This document shows positions 1 to 5,256 of a stretch of 5,471 bases of DNA, piece by piece. The notes beneath the pieces were generated by a model. That model searched no databases and had not been told where the DNA came from. It was given only the letters and a program-made list of their open reading frames with translations. Source of the DNA: Sulfurospirillum sp. Its GTDB lineage: Bacteria > Campylobacterota > Campylobacteria > Campylobacterales > QNZT01. The stretch spans positions 1 to 5,471 of the forward strand of contig QNZT01000123.1 of the NCBI GenBank assembly GCA_003978455.1, in the 5' to 3' direction. Every line of letters begins with the position of its first letter. Position 1 is the first letter of the stretch. Both the position numbers and the translations under genes were made by a program.

Positions 1-731
1 GGCATAGATTGGTTGATACCATCGACATCTTTAAACCACTGTGAAAAACTTGCAGCATCAGTAATAGAGTGAAGTGTCCCAGCTACTAGTACATTTGTAG
101 TATCTACAGTACCGAAACCGTTATTTGCCAAAGTTGGAACACCATTGGTTAGTGTATCGTTTACCAAACCAACTACGGCATAGTTACCTTGATTGAGCAC
201 AGGATCTCGGTTCCATCCAGGTACTCTGGCAGGATTTTCAAAATCCGGATTTTTATCAGGATACTTTGAATAATCATGAAAGTCTCTGAGCGTACCTGAA
301 AGCGTAATAGTATCAGATTGCGTCACAGAGCCAGACTGCGTAGAATTATCCGGTGTAAATTTGATATTTAAATCATATTGTAAAGAGTTTCCTCTCTCTT
401 TCCAAACTGTTAAGTAAACATCTTGATTTGCTTCTACATGAAAGGTGGCACTCCTGTTTTTTTTATTCCCGTCAGCATCTCTAAAAAAACTCTGACTACC
501 AGAAGTATCCCCTGCTTTCATTTTGATTTTCTTTTTAGTTGCAGAAACAGTTATGGTATAACTGCCTTTTTGTGTCGCATGAAAAGTGTAGGTATCGGTA
601 ACCCAACCTGGAGCCATTGTCATATTTTTTTGATACTGATCATCTATAGTCTCATCGTCAATAACCGCACTTGCACTCAACAGCACCGGCACAACCATCA
701 CCAACCATAAAAGAGTATATATCTTTCGCAT
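1..731 (-). CDS. Secreted fibro-slime domain protein, 5' part (runs off the left edge)
   Basis: An open frame of 243 codons starts at the ATG at 729-731 and continues past base 1 without a stop. Residues 1-22 form a Sec signal peptide: charged MRK, a hydrophobic core (LLWLVMVVPVLL) and an ASA cleavage site before V23, so the product is exported. Residues about 37-126 are beta-rich, with alternating hydrophobics (DTYTFHATQKGSYTITVSA, DVYLTVWKE), and resemble the pre-peptidase C-terminal or other jelly-roll domains; this assignment is weak. A Ser/Thr/Gln linker (130-141) follows. From about 142 the sequence matches my recollection of the fibro-slime domain: TLSGTLRDFHDY, then NPDFEN, VVGLVNDTL and FSQWFKDVDGIN. 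That domain was described in Fibrobacter and Dictyostelium surface or matrix proteins, so adhesion or an extracellular matrix role is inferred. AAGGTG lies 5 bases upstream of the ATG. GC is about 40% in lines I counted, against about 50% or more in neighbouring genes, suggesting acquisition or different selection. Confidence 0.85.
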   Translation of the reverse strand, partial: MRKIYTLLWLVMVVPVLLSASAVIDDETIDDQYQKNMTMAPGWVTDTYTFHATQKGSYTITVSATKKKIKMKAGDTSGSQSFFRDADGNKKNRSATFHVEANQDVYLTVWKERGNSLQYDLNIKFTPDNSTQSGSVTQSDTITLSGTLRDFHDYSKYPDKNPDFENPARVPGWNRDPVLNQGNYAVVGLVNDTLTNGVPTLANNGFGTVDTTNVLVAGTLHSITDAASFSQWFKDVDGINQSM

Positions 732-790
732 TTTGTCACCTTATAAAAAGTTCTATAAGGTAATATCGACAAAAAGGAAAAAAAATTTAA
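732..790 (-). other. Gap between trmL and the fibro-slime gene
   Basis: These 59 bases are very AT-rich. Just after the trmL stop, the minus strand has a run of T followed by CCTTTTTG. T-rich stretches upstream of a loose -10 such as TATTAC or TATAGA are usual for sigma-70 promoters in Campylobacterota, so a promoter for the fibro-slime gene could lie here, but no single box stands out. I see no GC-rich stem before the T-run, so a classical terminator for trmL is not supported and read-through is possible. Confidence 0.3.
739..760 (-). promoter_or_regulatory. Inverted repeat covering the Shine-Dalgarno of the fibro-slime gene
   Basis: On the minus strand CCTTATA (754-760) is followed after 8 bases by its exact complement TATAAGG (739-745). 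The 3' arm contains the AAGG of the ribosome binding site, 7 bases from the ATG. Folded in mRNA, the stem would hide that site. It could equally be a protein operator, since it sits where a promoter for the gene would be. The repeat is visible directly; any regulatory effect is inferred. Confidence 0.4.
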
Positions 791-1261
791 TTAAAAAGTG
801 TCGAAAGCGTCAAAATTTTGTCGGATTGCGTCGTAAAGTACGATACCGACGGCTACAGAGAGGTTGAGGCTTCTTCCGTTTTCGGACATGGGGATGGTGA
901 TCTTGTGATCTTGTTTGAGTGCCGTCAGTTCCTCTGGAAGTCCCTTTGTTTCGGAGCCGAAGAAGAGAAAGTCTCCGGGTTGAAACGATGCGGTAAAATA
1001 GGGTCTGTCCGTTTTGGTGGTGGAGAAGAAAAATCTATCCTTATCCTTCTCATAAGTTTTTAAAAAGTCATCTAAACTTTCCCAAACGGTTACATCCAGC
1101 AGTTTCCAGTAGTCCAGTCCGGCACGTCTGAGCGCTTTTTCACTCATATCGAAGCCGATCGGTTTGACGATGTGCAGTCTGCTGTCGGTATTGACGCAGA
1201 TGCGACCGATGGAGCCGGTATTTTGGGGAATCTGCGGGTGGACGAGGACGATGTTGAACAT
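791..1261 (-). CDS. trmL: tRNA (cytidine/uridine-34-2'-O)-methyltransferase TrmL
   Basis: This 156-residue protein is a SPOUT-class (trefoil-knot) methyltransferase of the TrmL/YibK family, which uses S-adenosylmethionine to 2'-O-methylate the wobble base of leucine tRNAs in the cytosol. Length matches the family. All family motifs are in place: N-terminal FNIVLVHPQIPQNTGSIGRIC (residues 2-22, with the conserved Asn14 and Arg20), LRRAGLDYW (44-52), FGSETKGLPEEL (101-112), and the knot region IPMSENGRSLNLSVAVGIVLYDA (123-145). The alignment with E. coli TrmL, from memory, is near colinear. Its ATG shares one base with the purU stop (TGATG) and no good Shine-Dalgarno precedes it, so translation is probably coupled to purU. 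It is the last gene of the tight run. The leucine tRNA target next to leucine biosynthesis genes may be coincidence. Confidence 0.93.
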   Translation of the reverse strand: MFNIVLVHPQIPQNTGSIGRICVNTDSRLHIVKPIGFDMSEKALRRAGLDYWKLLDVTVWESLDDFLKTYEKDKDRFFFSTTKTDRPYFTASFQPGDFLFFGSETKGLPEELTALKQDHKITIPMSENGRSLNLSVAVGIVLYDAIRQNFDAFDTF

Positions 1262-2094
1262 CAGAAGATGATCGTCCGGTTGCCGTAGATGAAGATCCGA
1301 TCTTCGAGTGCCAGATCGAGAGCGTTAGAGAGAACCACTTTTTCGACGTTGCGCCCCGCCAGCTGCATCGCTTTCCAGTCGTACTCATGGTTGACATGGA
1401 TCACATCCTGCGCGATGATCGGTCCCTCGTCGAGGTTGTCGTTGACGAAGTGCGCCGTCGCTCCGATGATCTTCACACCCCGCTGATACGCCTGTTTATA
1501 GGGGTTCGCCCCGATAAAAGCGGGCAGAAAGGAGTGGTGGATGTTGATGATTCTGTTTTCATAGTGTCTGACAAAATCGCTCGAAAGGATACGCATATAC
1601 TTCGCCAGTACGATCAGATCGGGATTGAACTCTTCGAGGATCGTCAGGACTTTCTGTTCATGTGTTTTTCGGTCGATATTTTCCGCCGAGACGTAAAAGT
1701 AGGGAATCCCGAACTTCTCGCTCAGCTCCCGGAGTGTATCGTGGTTGGAGATGACCGCCTGCACGTTGGCAAAGAGTTCCCCGCTGTAGTTCTTGAGGAG
1801 AATATCCCCCAGACAGTGCGACTCTCTGGTCGCCATGAGGACGATATTTTTGGCATGTCTGGCATGCAGGTAGATATTAACATCTTCGGGCAGTATCGCT
1901 TTCAGCTCATGTTTCAGAGTGACGGTATCGACATTGCCGATGATACGCGCCCTGAAAAAAAACTTTTTATTCTCTTCATCGACAAATTCACTGTTCTTTT
2001 CGATGTTGAGATCGTTTTTATAGATCACATCGGCGATACGGTAGATCAGCCCTTTTTCGTCCGAACAGTCGATCTTTAGTATATACTGGCTCAT
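1261..2094 (-). CDS. purU: Formyltetrahydrofolate deformylase PurU
   Basis: The 277-residue product hydrolyses 10-formyltetrahydrofolate to formate and tetrahydrofolate, balancing one-carbon pools and supplying formate for purine synthesis. It has the two-part structure of the family: an N-terminal ACT regulatory domain (about 4-80, with SDEKGLIYRIADVIYKNDLNI at 11-31) and a C-terminal formyltransferase-fold catalytic domain from about 83. Catalytic-region motifs are present: NIHHSFLPAFIGANPY (184-199), GATAHFVNDNLDEGPII (211-227) with the conserved His215 and Asp222, and the family C-terminus YGNRTIIF. Colinearity with E. coli PurU (280 residues, from memory) is strong end to end. AGAGGAG (2099-2105) is a good ribosome binding site 4 bases before the ATG, located in the end of the patatin gene. 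The start overlaps the patatin stop by 4 bases (ATGA), and the stop overlaps the trmL start by 1 base. Confidence 0.95.
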   Translation of the reverse strand: MSQYILKIDCSDEKGLIYRIADVIYKNDLNIEKNSEFVDEENKKFFFRARIIGNVDTVTLKHELKAILPEDVNIYLHARHAKNIVLMATRESHCLGDILLKNYSGELFANVQAVISNHDTLRELSEKFGIPYFYVSAENIDRKTHEQKVLTILEEFNPDLIVLAKYMRILSSDFVRHYENRIINIHHSFLPAFIGANPYKQAYQRGVKIIGATAHFVNDNLDEGPIIAQDVIHVNHEYDWKAMQLAGRNVEKVVLSNALDLALEDRIFIYGNRTIIF

Positions 2095-2855
2095 AACTCT
2101 CCTCTGAATTGTTCTATTGCTCTTTCATGCACTCTGGCTTCATGATATCCCATTTCGAAGAACATATCGAAATTTTCGGTATTGAAAATCGAATATCTGC
2201 TCATATCCTTCGGCTCTATGTAGAGATCACACAGGCGTTTTCCTTCGCGTATGTTGGCATTGAGCATGATAAAAAGCGATTTTGCCAGCCGTCTTTTAAA
2301 TCCCTTCGGAAGCGATTCAAACATCGGATTGACATTGATACCGATGATCTTGTCACAGCTTTCTGTCAGCGCGGCTGCGGGCAGATTGTCATAAAATCCG
2401 CCGTCTATGTAGGTCTCGCCCTTATGCTCCACCGGTGCAAAGATCGGTGTCAGTGCAGAGGAGGCGATGATCAGTTTCGCCAGATCACCGCTCTTTTTGT
2501 ATTCGGCAAGACCGGTACGGAAATTGACCACGGTACAGTAGAAGGGGATTTTCAACTCCGTAAAGTCACGCAGTCCAACAACATCTCGCAGATACGCCTC
2601 CGCACCGACTACCGAGTAGAGCGATCCTTTGTGAAGATGATACTTCAAAAAAGATTTGAAATCGATCTCTTTGAGCAGAGAGAGTATCTCATCCGGGGTG
2701 CGTCCGCCGGCATAGAGCGCTCCGACGATCGACCCGCCGCTGCTTCCGCTGACCGCAGAAAAAGAGACTCCTTTCTCCTCCAGAAACTTGATGACACCCA
2801 GCTGTGCGATGCATCTGCTTCCCCCGCCGGAGAGTGCGATTCCGATCTTTTGCAT
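2091..2855 (-). CDS. Patatin-like phospholipase (RssA/COG1752 type)
   Basis: The 254-residue product is a cytosolic or membrane-peripheral serine lipid acyl hydrolase of the patatin family, which uses a Ser-Asp dyad. The oxyanion-hole glycines are in GGGSR (10-14), the nucleophile is Ser39 in GSSGG (37-41, the GxSxG motif), and the general base is Asp151 in YIDGGFYDN (149-157, the DGG motif). SSALTPIFAPV (132-142) just before it is also typical. No signal peptide or transmembrane segment is present, unlike patatins fused to outer-membrane barrels or secreted ones such as ExoU, so an internal lipid-turnover role is more likely than a toxin role. The substrate cannot be read from the sequence. 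The ATG lies 5 bases after the stop of the CiaD-like gene, and no strong Shine-Dalgarno is seen there, so re-initiation may drive its translation. Confidence 0.9.
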   Translation of the reverse strand: MQKIGIALSGGGSRCIAQLGVIKFLEEKGVSFSAVSGSSGGSIVGALYAGGRTPDEILSLLKEIDFKSFLKYHLHKGSLYSVVGAEAYLRDVVGLRDFTELKIPFYCTVVNFRTGLAEYKKSGDLAKLIIASSALTPIFAPVEHKGETYIDGGFYDNLPAAALTESCDKIIGINVNPMFESLPKGFKRRLAKSLFIMLNANIREGKRLCDLYIEPKDMSRYSIFNTENFDMFFEMGYHEARVHERAIEQFRGEL

Positions 2856-2860
2856 TCGGA

Positions 2861-3217
2861 TTACCGGTTGCTCTCTTTGACTTCATGAACTCTTTCATCG
2901 ACTTGTGCCAGAAGTAGTTGCAGGTACTTTAGCGTCAGTTCCAGTTTCGCTTCGGGATCTTTGATTTCGGAAGATTTCAACCCTTCAAAGAGTGTCTGAA
3001 GGCGCTCTTTGGTATGTTTGAGAAAAGCGATTTCATCATCGCTTCTGACCACAGGAAGCGCACTCTTTTCCACGTCCTGCGCTTTTTGTGCTGCTTGTTG
3101 CTGCCTTCTGCGATCCTCATCCTCCAGCGCGGCGATCTTCTCTTTGATCTCATCTTCGCGTTCTATCCTGTCATCGAGTTCTTCAAGTGTAGAGAGTACC
3201 AGATCCCTTAGTTCCAT
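2861..3217 (-). CDS. CiaD-like small charged helical protein
   Basis: The 118-residue product is soluble, highly charged and almost wholly helical. Residues 1-50 are a predicted coiled coil rich in Glu, Asp, Arg, Lys and Gln (for example ELDDRIEREDEIKEKIAALED, split at 13-33, and RRRQQQAAQKAQ at 36-47). After a short break at LPVVRSDD (54-61) comes a second helical unit, LQTLFEGLKSSEIKDPEAKLELTLKYLQLLLAQVDERV (73-110), without a long enough hydrophobic run for a membrane helix. That C-terminal block resembles what I recall of the CiaD-like domain of Campylobacterota; C. jejuni CiaD (Cj0788) is encoded close to cca and purU there. CiaD is known as a secreted invasion effector in C. jejuni, but in a probably environmental relative a host role should not be assumed. 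Its start overlaps the TPR gene by 10 bases; AAAGGTGG lies about 10 bases upstream of the ATG. Confidence 0.7.
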   Translation of the reverse strand: MELRDLVLSTLEELDDRIEREDEIKEKIAALEDEDRRRQQQAAQKAQDVEKSALPVVRSDDEIAFLKHTKERLQTLFEGLKSSEIKDPEAKLELTLKYLQLLLAQVDERVHEVKESNR

Positions 3218-3435
3218 GATTTACAAAGCCACCTTTCAAATTTTAAAAACTGCTCTTCCGTGTGCATCTCCATAAAATACTTCAATGCTTTGGTATTGAT
3301 CTTCCGCAGGCGGATCACAGCCTCTTTCAAAGCTTCATCTCCGGGGTTTTTCTGCAAGTGCGCTTCATAGATCTTCAGCGCGTCTGCCAGATGCCCCTGT
3401 TTCTCATAGATTTTCGCAAGTGTAATCGTTCCCAT
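3208..3435 (-). CDS. Small TPR-like protein downstream of leuB
   Basis: The 75-residue product starts with one tetratricopeptide-like helical hairpin, residues about 3-36: TLAKIYEKQGHLADALKIY followed by EAHLQKNPGDEAL. The usual small and aromatic positions (A7, Y10, G14, A19, Y23, P31) are filled. A second amphipathic helix (about 35-46) and a C-terminal segment FMEMHTEEQFLKFERWLCKSW (54-74, of which FERWL is the striking part) follow. A single TPR unit is too short for a stand-alone superhelix, so it probably acts as a small binding partner or homo-oligomer. I recall similar short proteins after leuB in other Campylobacterota, but cannot verify it. The ATG shares its A with the leuB TGA (TGATG) and has no clear Shine-Dalgarno, implying coupling to leuB. 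No function is assigned. Confidence 0.72.
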   Translation of the reverse strand: MGTITLAKIYEKQGHLADALKIYEAHLQKNPGDEALKEAVIRLRKINTKALKYFMEMHTEEQFLKFERWLCKSWN

Positions 3436-4508
3436 CAGATTTTAGAGACATACTCCGCGATATAGGAGCCAATCTCTGTCGTGGAACAGATCTCTTTGGC
3501 ACCATAGTCGGCGATATCTCTCGTACGGTACCCTTCTCTGAGTACCTGTTCGATCGCCTGTTCGATTCTGTCGGCCGCAGACTCTTCGCCAAACGAAAAA
3601 CGCAGCATCATCGCCGCACTGGCGATCGTCGCGATCGGGTTGGCGATTCCCTGCCCTGCGATATCCGGCGCAGAGCCGTGGATAGGCTCATAAAGCCCCA
3701 CGCGTCCACCCACAGATGCCGAAGGCAGTAGTCCGATAGAGCCGCTGATCATACTCGCTTCGTCACTCAAAATATCCCCGAAGATATTGCCGGTAAGGAT
3801 GACATCAAACTGTTTGGGATTGCGTACCAGCTGCATCGCGGCATTGTCCACGTACATATGAGAGAGTGTCACTTCCGGGTACGCCTCTGCCACCTCTTCG
3901 ACGATCTCACGCCAGAACTGGCTCACTTCGAGGACATTTGCCTTATCGACGGAGCAGACACGCTTGTCACGTCGCATCGCTGCTTCAAATCCCTCTTTGG
4001 CGATTCTGACCACCTCCTCTTTACTATAAACCATCGTATTGAAGGCTTTGTTCTCCCCTTTTTCACGCGGCTGACCGAAATAGATCCCCCCTGTCAGCTC
4101 TCTCATGACAAGCAGATCAACACCTTCGACAACCTCTTTTTTCAAGGTACTCGCTTCGATCAATTCATCATAAACTTTGACCGGTCGGTAGTTGGCATAG
4201 AGGTCGAGTTCGCTTCGCAGTCGCAGCAGTCCGCTTTCAGGGCGTTTCTCGCGCGGCAGGTTGTCCCACTTTTCACCGCCGATCGCACCGAAAAGAATCG
4301 CATCCGCCTCTTTGCATCCGTCGATCGTCTCCTGCGGCAGCGGATCACCGGTGATATCATACGCATTACCGCCCATCAACAGTTCGTTATAACGAAAATC
4401 AAAATCATATACCGATGCCAGCGCATCGAGTACTTTGATCGCTTCATCGACGATTTCCGGACCGATTCCGTCGCCTTTGATCACGGCGATTTTATAGACT
4501 TTTGCCAT
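3435..4508 (-). CDS. leuB: 3-isopropylmalate dehydrogenase LeuB
   Basis: The 357-residue product catalyses NAD-dependent oxidation and decarboxylation of 3-isopropylmalate to 2-oxoisocaproate, the third step of leucine synthesis, in the cytosol as a homodimer. It covers the whole isocitrate/isopropylmalate dehydrogenase fold at the usual length. Visible motifs are KGDGIGPEI (11-19), substrate-binding arginines R98 and R108 in the LRSELDLYANYRP segment, R136 in MRELTGGIYFG (135-145), K189 in SVDKANVL, the metal and catalytic aspartates D221, D245 and D249 (YVDNAAMQ, NIFGDILSDEAS), and the NAD-site loop HGSAPDIAGQGIANPI (277-292). The E-L-x-x-G-G-N-type N-terminal region and TGGIYFG favour isopropylmalate over isocitrate, tartrate or homoisocitrate. 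A near-perfect Shine-Dalgarno AGGAGGG (4516-4522) lies 7 bases upstream, inside the leuD end, and the start abuts the leuD TAG with no gap. LeuB can also serve the citramalate route to isoleucine. Confidence 0.97.
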   Translation of the reverse strand: MAKVYKIAVIKGDGIGPEIVDEAIKVLDALASVYDFDFRYNELLMGGNAYDITGDPLPQETIDGCKEADAILFGAIGGEKWDNLPREKRPESGLLRLRSELDLYANYRPVKVYDELIEASTLKKEVVEGVDLLVMRELTGGIYFGQPREKGENKAFNTMVYSKEEVVRIAKEGFEAAMRRDKRVCSVDKANVLEVSQFWREIVEEVAEAYPEVTLSHMYVDNAAMQLVRNPKQFDVILTGNIFGDILSDEASMISGSIGLLPSASVGGRVGLYEPIHGSAPDIAGQGIANPIATIASAAMMLRFSFGEESAADRIEQAIEQVLREGYRTRDIADYGAKEICSTTEIGSYIAEYVSKI

Positions 4509-5012
4509 CTATCGTCCCTCCTGCATCATCTCTGCCTTTGCGAAGTTGATCAAACCTCCGCAGTTGATCAACTCCTGCATAAAGGGAGGTATCGGGGTAA
4601 AGTGAAACGTGGTTTTTTTGGTCAGATCTTCGATCTCCCCGCTGTCGAGGTCGATTTTGATCAGATCCCCTTCATCGATCTCGTCACTCTCCTGAAGCTC
4701 GAAGATAGGGAGTCCCATATTGAACGCATTGCGGTAAAAGATACGTGCAAAGCTCTTCGCCACGATCGCAGATACGCCTGCCGCTTTCAGTGCGATCGGC
4801 GCGTGTTCGCGGCTGCTACCGCAACCGAAGTTCTCACCCGCGACGATGATGTCTCCGGGTTTCAGTTTCGTGATAAATTCGGGATCGGCATCCTCCATAA
4901 CGTGTTCTGCGAGTTTATGGGGGTCTGAAGTGTTGAGATAGCGTGCGGCGATAATCAGATCGGTATCGATGTTGTCGCCGAACTTCCAGACATTGCCTGT
5001 AATCATGTTCAT
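4509..5012 (-). CDS. leuD: 3-isopropylmalate dehydratase small subunit LeuD (short, archaeal-type)
   Basis: The 167-residue product is the swivelling small subunit that pairs with LeuC to isomerise 2- to 3-isopropylmalate. It is of the short LeuD/HacB type (about 160-170 residues), not the about 200-residue enterobacterial type. Motifs in order are FGDNIDTDLII (11-21), YLNTSDPHKL (25-34, the substrate-specificity loop), GENFGCGSSREHAP (59-72) with the Ser/Arg active-site loop, and SFARIFYRNAFNMGLP (87-102). I chose the ATG at 5010-5012 because AAAGG (5019-5023) is 6 bases upstream; the in-frame ATG at 5004-5006 would be 12 away. leuB follows directly, supporting a leucine or citramalate role. 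No leuC lies in the window, and flgG plus a small gene occupy the upstream position, so the large subunit is encoded elsewhere. Homoaconitase or methylmalate-type activity is an alternative that leuB makes less likely. Confidence 0.95.
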   Translation of the reverse strand: MNMITGNVWKFGDNIDTDLIIAARYLNTSDPHKLAEHVMEDADPEFITKLKPGDIIVAGENFGCGSSREHAPIALKAAGVSAIVAKSFARIFYRNAFNMGLPIFELQESDEIDEGDLIKIDLDSGEIEDLTKKTTFHFTPIPPFMQELINCGGLINFAKAEMMQEGR

Positions 5013-5018
5013 AACATA

Positions 5019-5023
5019 CCTTT
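5019..5023 (-). promoter_or_regulatory. Ribosome binding site deciding the leuD start
   Basis: AAAGG on the minus strand ends 6 bases before the ATG at 5010-5012. It favours this codon over the in-frame ATG two codons later, giving a MNMITGNVWKFGD start. Confidence 0.6.
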
Positions 5024-5040
5024 GTATTTAAATTGCGGCT

Positions 5041-5070
5041 ATTTTATCTAAAAAAACACAAAAGTATGTA
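5041..5070 (-). promoter_or_regulatory. Likely sigma-70 promoter for the leuD operon
   Basis: On the minus strand a T-rich stretch (CTTTTGTGTTTTTTT) precedes GATAAAATAG, whose TAAAAT (5041-5046) matches five of six positions of the TATAAT -10 box. A T-rich upstream element in place of a -35 box is typical for sigma-70 promoters of Campylobacterota. Transcription would start near 5034, about 20 bases before the leuD ATG, leaving too short a leader for a classical leu attenuator. No experimental support is available from sequence alone. Confidence 0.5.
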
Positions 5071-5089
5071 AAAGTTTCAGTTAAATCAT

Positions 5090-5230
5090 TCAGTAAAGCT
5101 TTTTTTCGAGATCTTCCAGCTCCTTGAAATCGGATCGGTTGAAGAGGTATTCGACCCCATAAAAAAAGAGCAGTCCTCCTGCCAGAAACAGCAAAAGCAT
5201 CGCTGTCGGAATCATCACTATTTTATCCAT
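5090..5230 (-). CDS. 46-residue single-pass membrane microprotein
   Basis: A frame too short for usual gene-calling cut-offs runs from the ATG at 5228-5230 to a TGA at 5090-5092. The protein opens with MDKIVMIP, then has one continuous hydrophobic segment, about residues 5-30 (TAMLLLFLAGGLLFFYGVEY and flanks), and ends in a short, strongly charged helix, SDFKELEDLEKKLY. This looks like a signal anchor in the inner membrane; the charges around the segment give no clear orientation. AGGGG (5239-5243) lies 8 bases upstream of the ATG, a strong ribosome binding site. It starts 26 bases after flgG, so it is probably transcribed with flgG. I do not recognise the family. Its layout resembles small subunits of membrane complexes, but nothing links it to a particular one. 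The good binding site and coherent protein pattern argue that it is a real gene. Confidence 0.75.
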   Translation of the reverse strand: MDKIVMIPTAMLLLFLAGGLLFFYGVEYLFNRSDFKELEDLEKKLY

Positions 5231-5256
5231 CTATATTTCCCCTATTATCGTTGTTA

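Larger units (their letters stand above)
791..5012 (-). other. Putative seven-gene operon leuD-leuB-TPR-CiaD-like-patatin-purU-trmL
   Basis: Seven same-strand genes follow with junctions of 0 (leuD/leuB), 1-base overlap (leuB/TPR), 10-base overlap (TPR/CiaD-like), 5-base gap, 4-base overlap (patatin/purU) and 1-base overlap (purU/trmL). No internal space could hold a separate intergenic promoter or terminator, although promoters inside genes cannot be ruled out. Single transcription from the promoter near 5041 is inferred. The gene set spans unrelated pathways, as is common in the loosely assembled operons of Campylobacterota. Confidence 0.75.

Noticed and set aside
423..710. A 95-codon plus-strand open frame near the left edge
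   Set aside because: It is antisense to the signal peptide and N-terminal domain of the fibro-slime protein, whose minus-strand frame has a start, a ribosome binding site and coherent domains. The plus-strand product has no recognisable features.
775..830. Terminator after trmL, using the palindrome CAAAATTTTG inside its 3' end and the following T-run
   Set aside because: The palindrome is all A/T in the centre with no loop, lies within the coding region about 20 bases before the stop, and has no GC-rich stem next to the T-run.
1140..1397. Short minus-strand frames inside real genes (1140-1397, 2689-2898, 3404-3592, 4160-4366)
   Set aside because: They are out-of-frame shadows of trmL/purU, patatin, leuB and leuB respectively, with Arg/Ser-rich low-complexity translations and no ribosome binding sites.
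3858..4928. A 356-codon open frame on the plus strand, antisense to leuB and leuD, and similar long plus-strand frames at 1387-2079 and 2109-2888
   Set aside because: The opposite strand encodes clear LeuB, LeuD, PurU and patatin proteins with intact motifs. The plus-strand translations are rich in Arg, Phe, His and Asp with no recognisable domain, as expected for mirror frames of genes with biased codon use.
5048..5069. A weak stem-loop followed by a T-run on the minus strand, as a terminator after the flgG/microprotein unit
   Set aside because: Only about 4 pairs including a G-U can form and the stem is AU-rich. The T-run is better explained as the T-rich upstream element of the leuD promoter.
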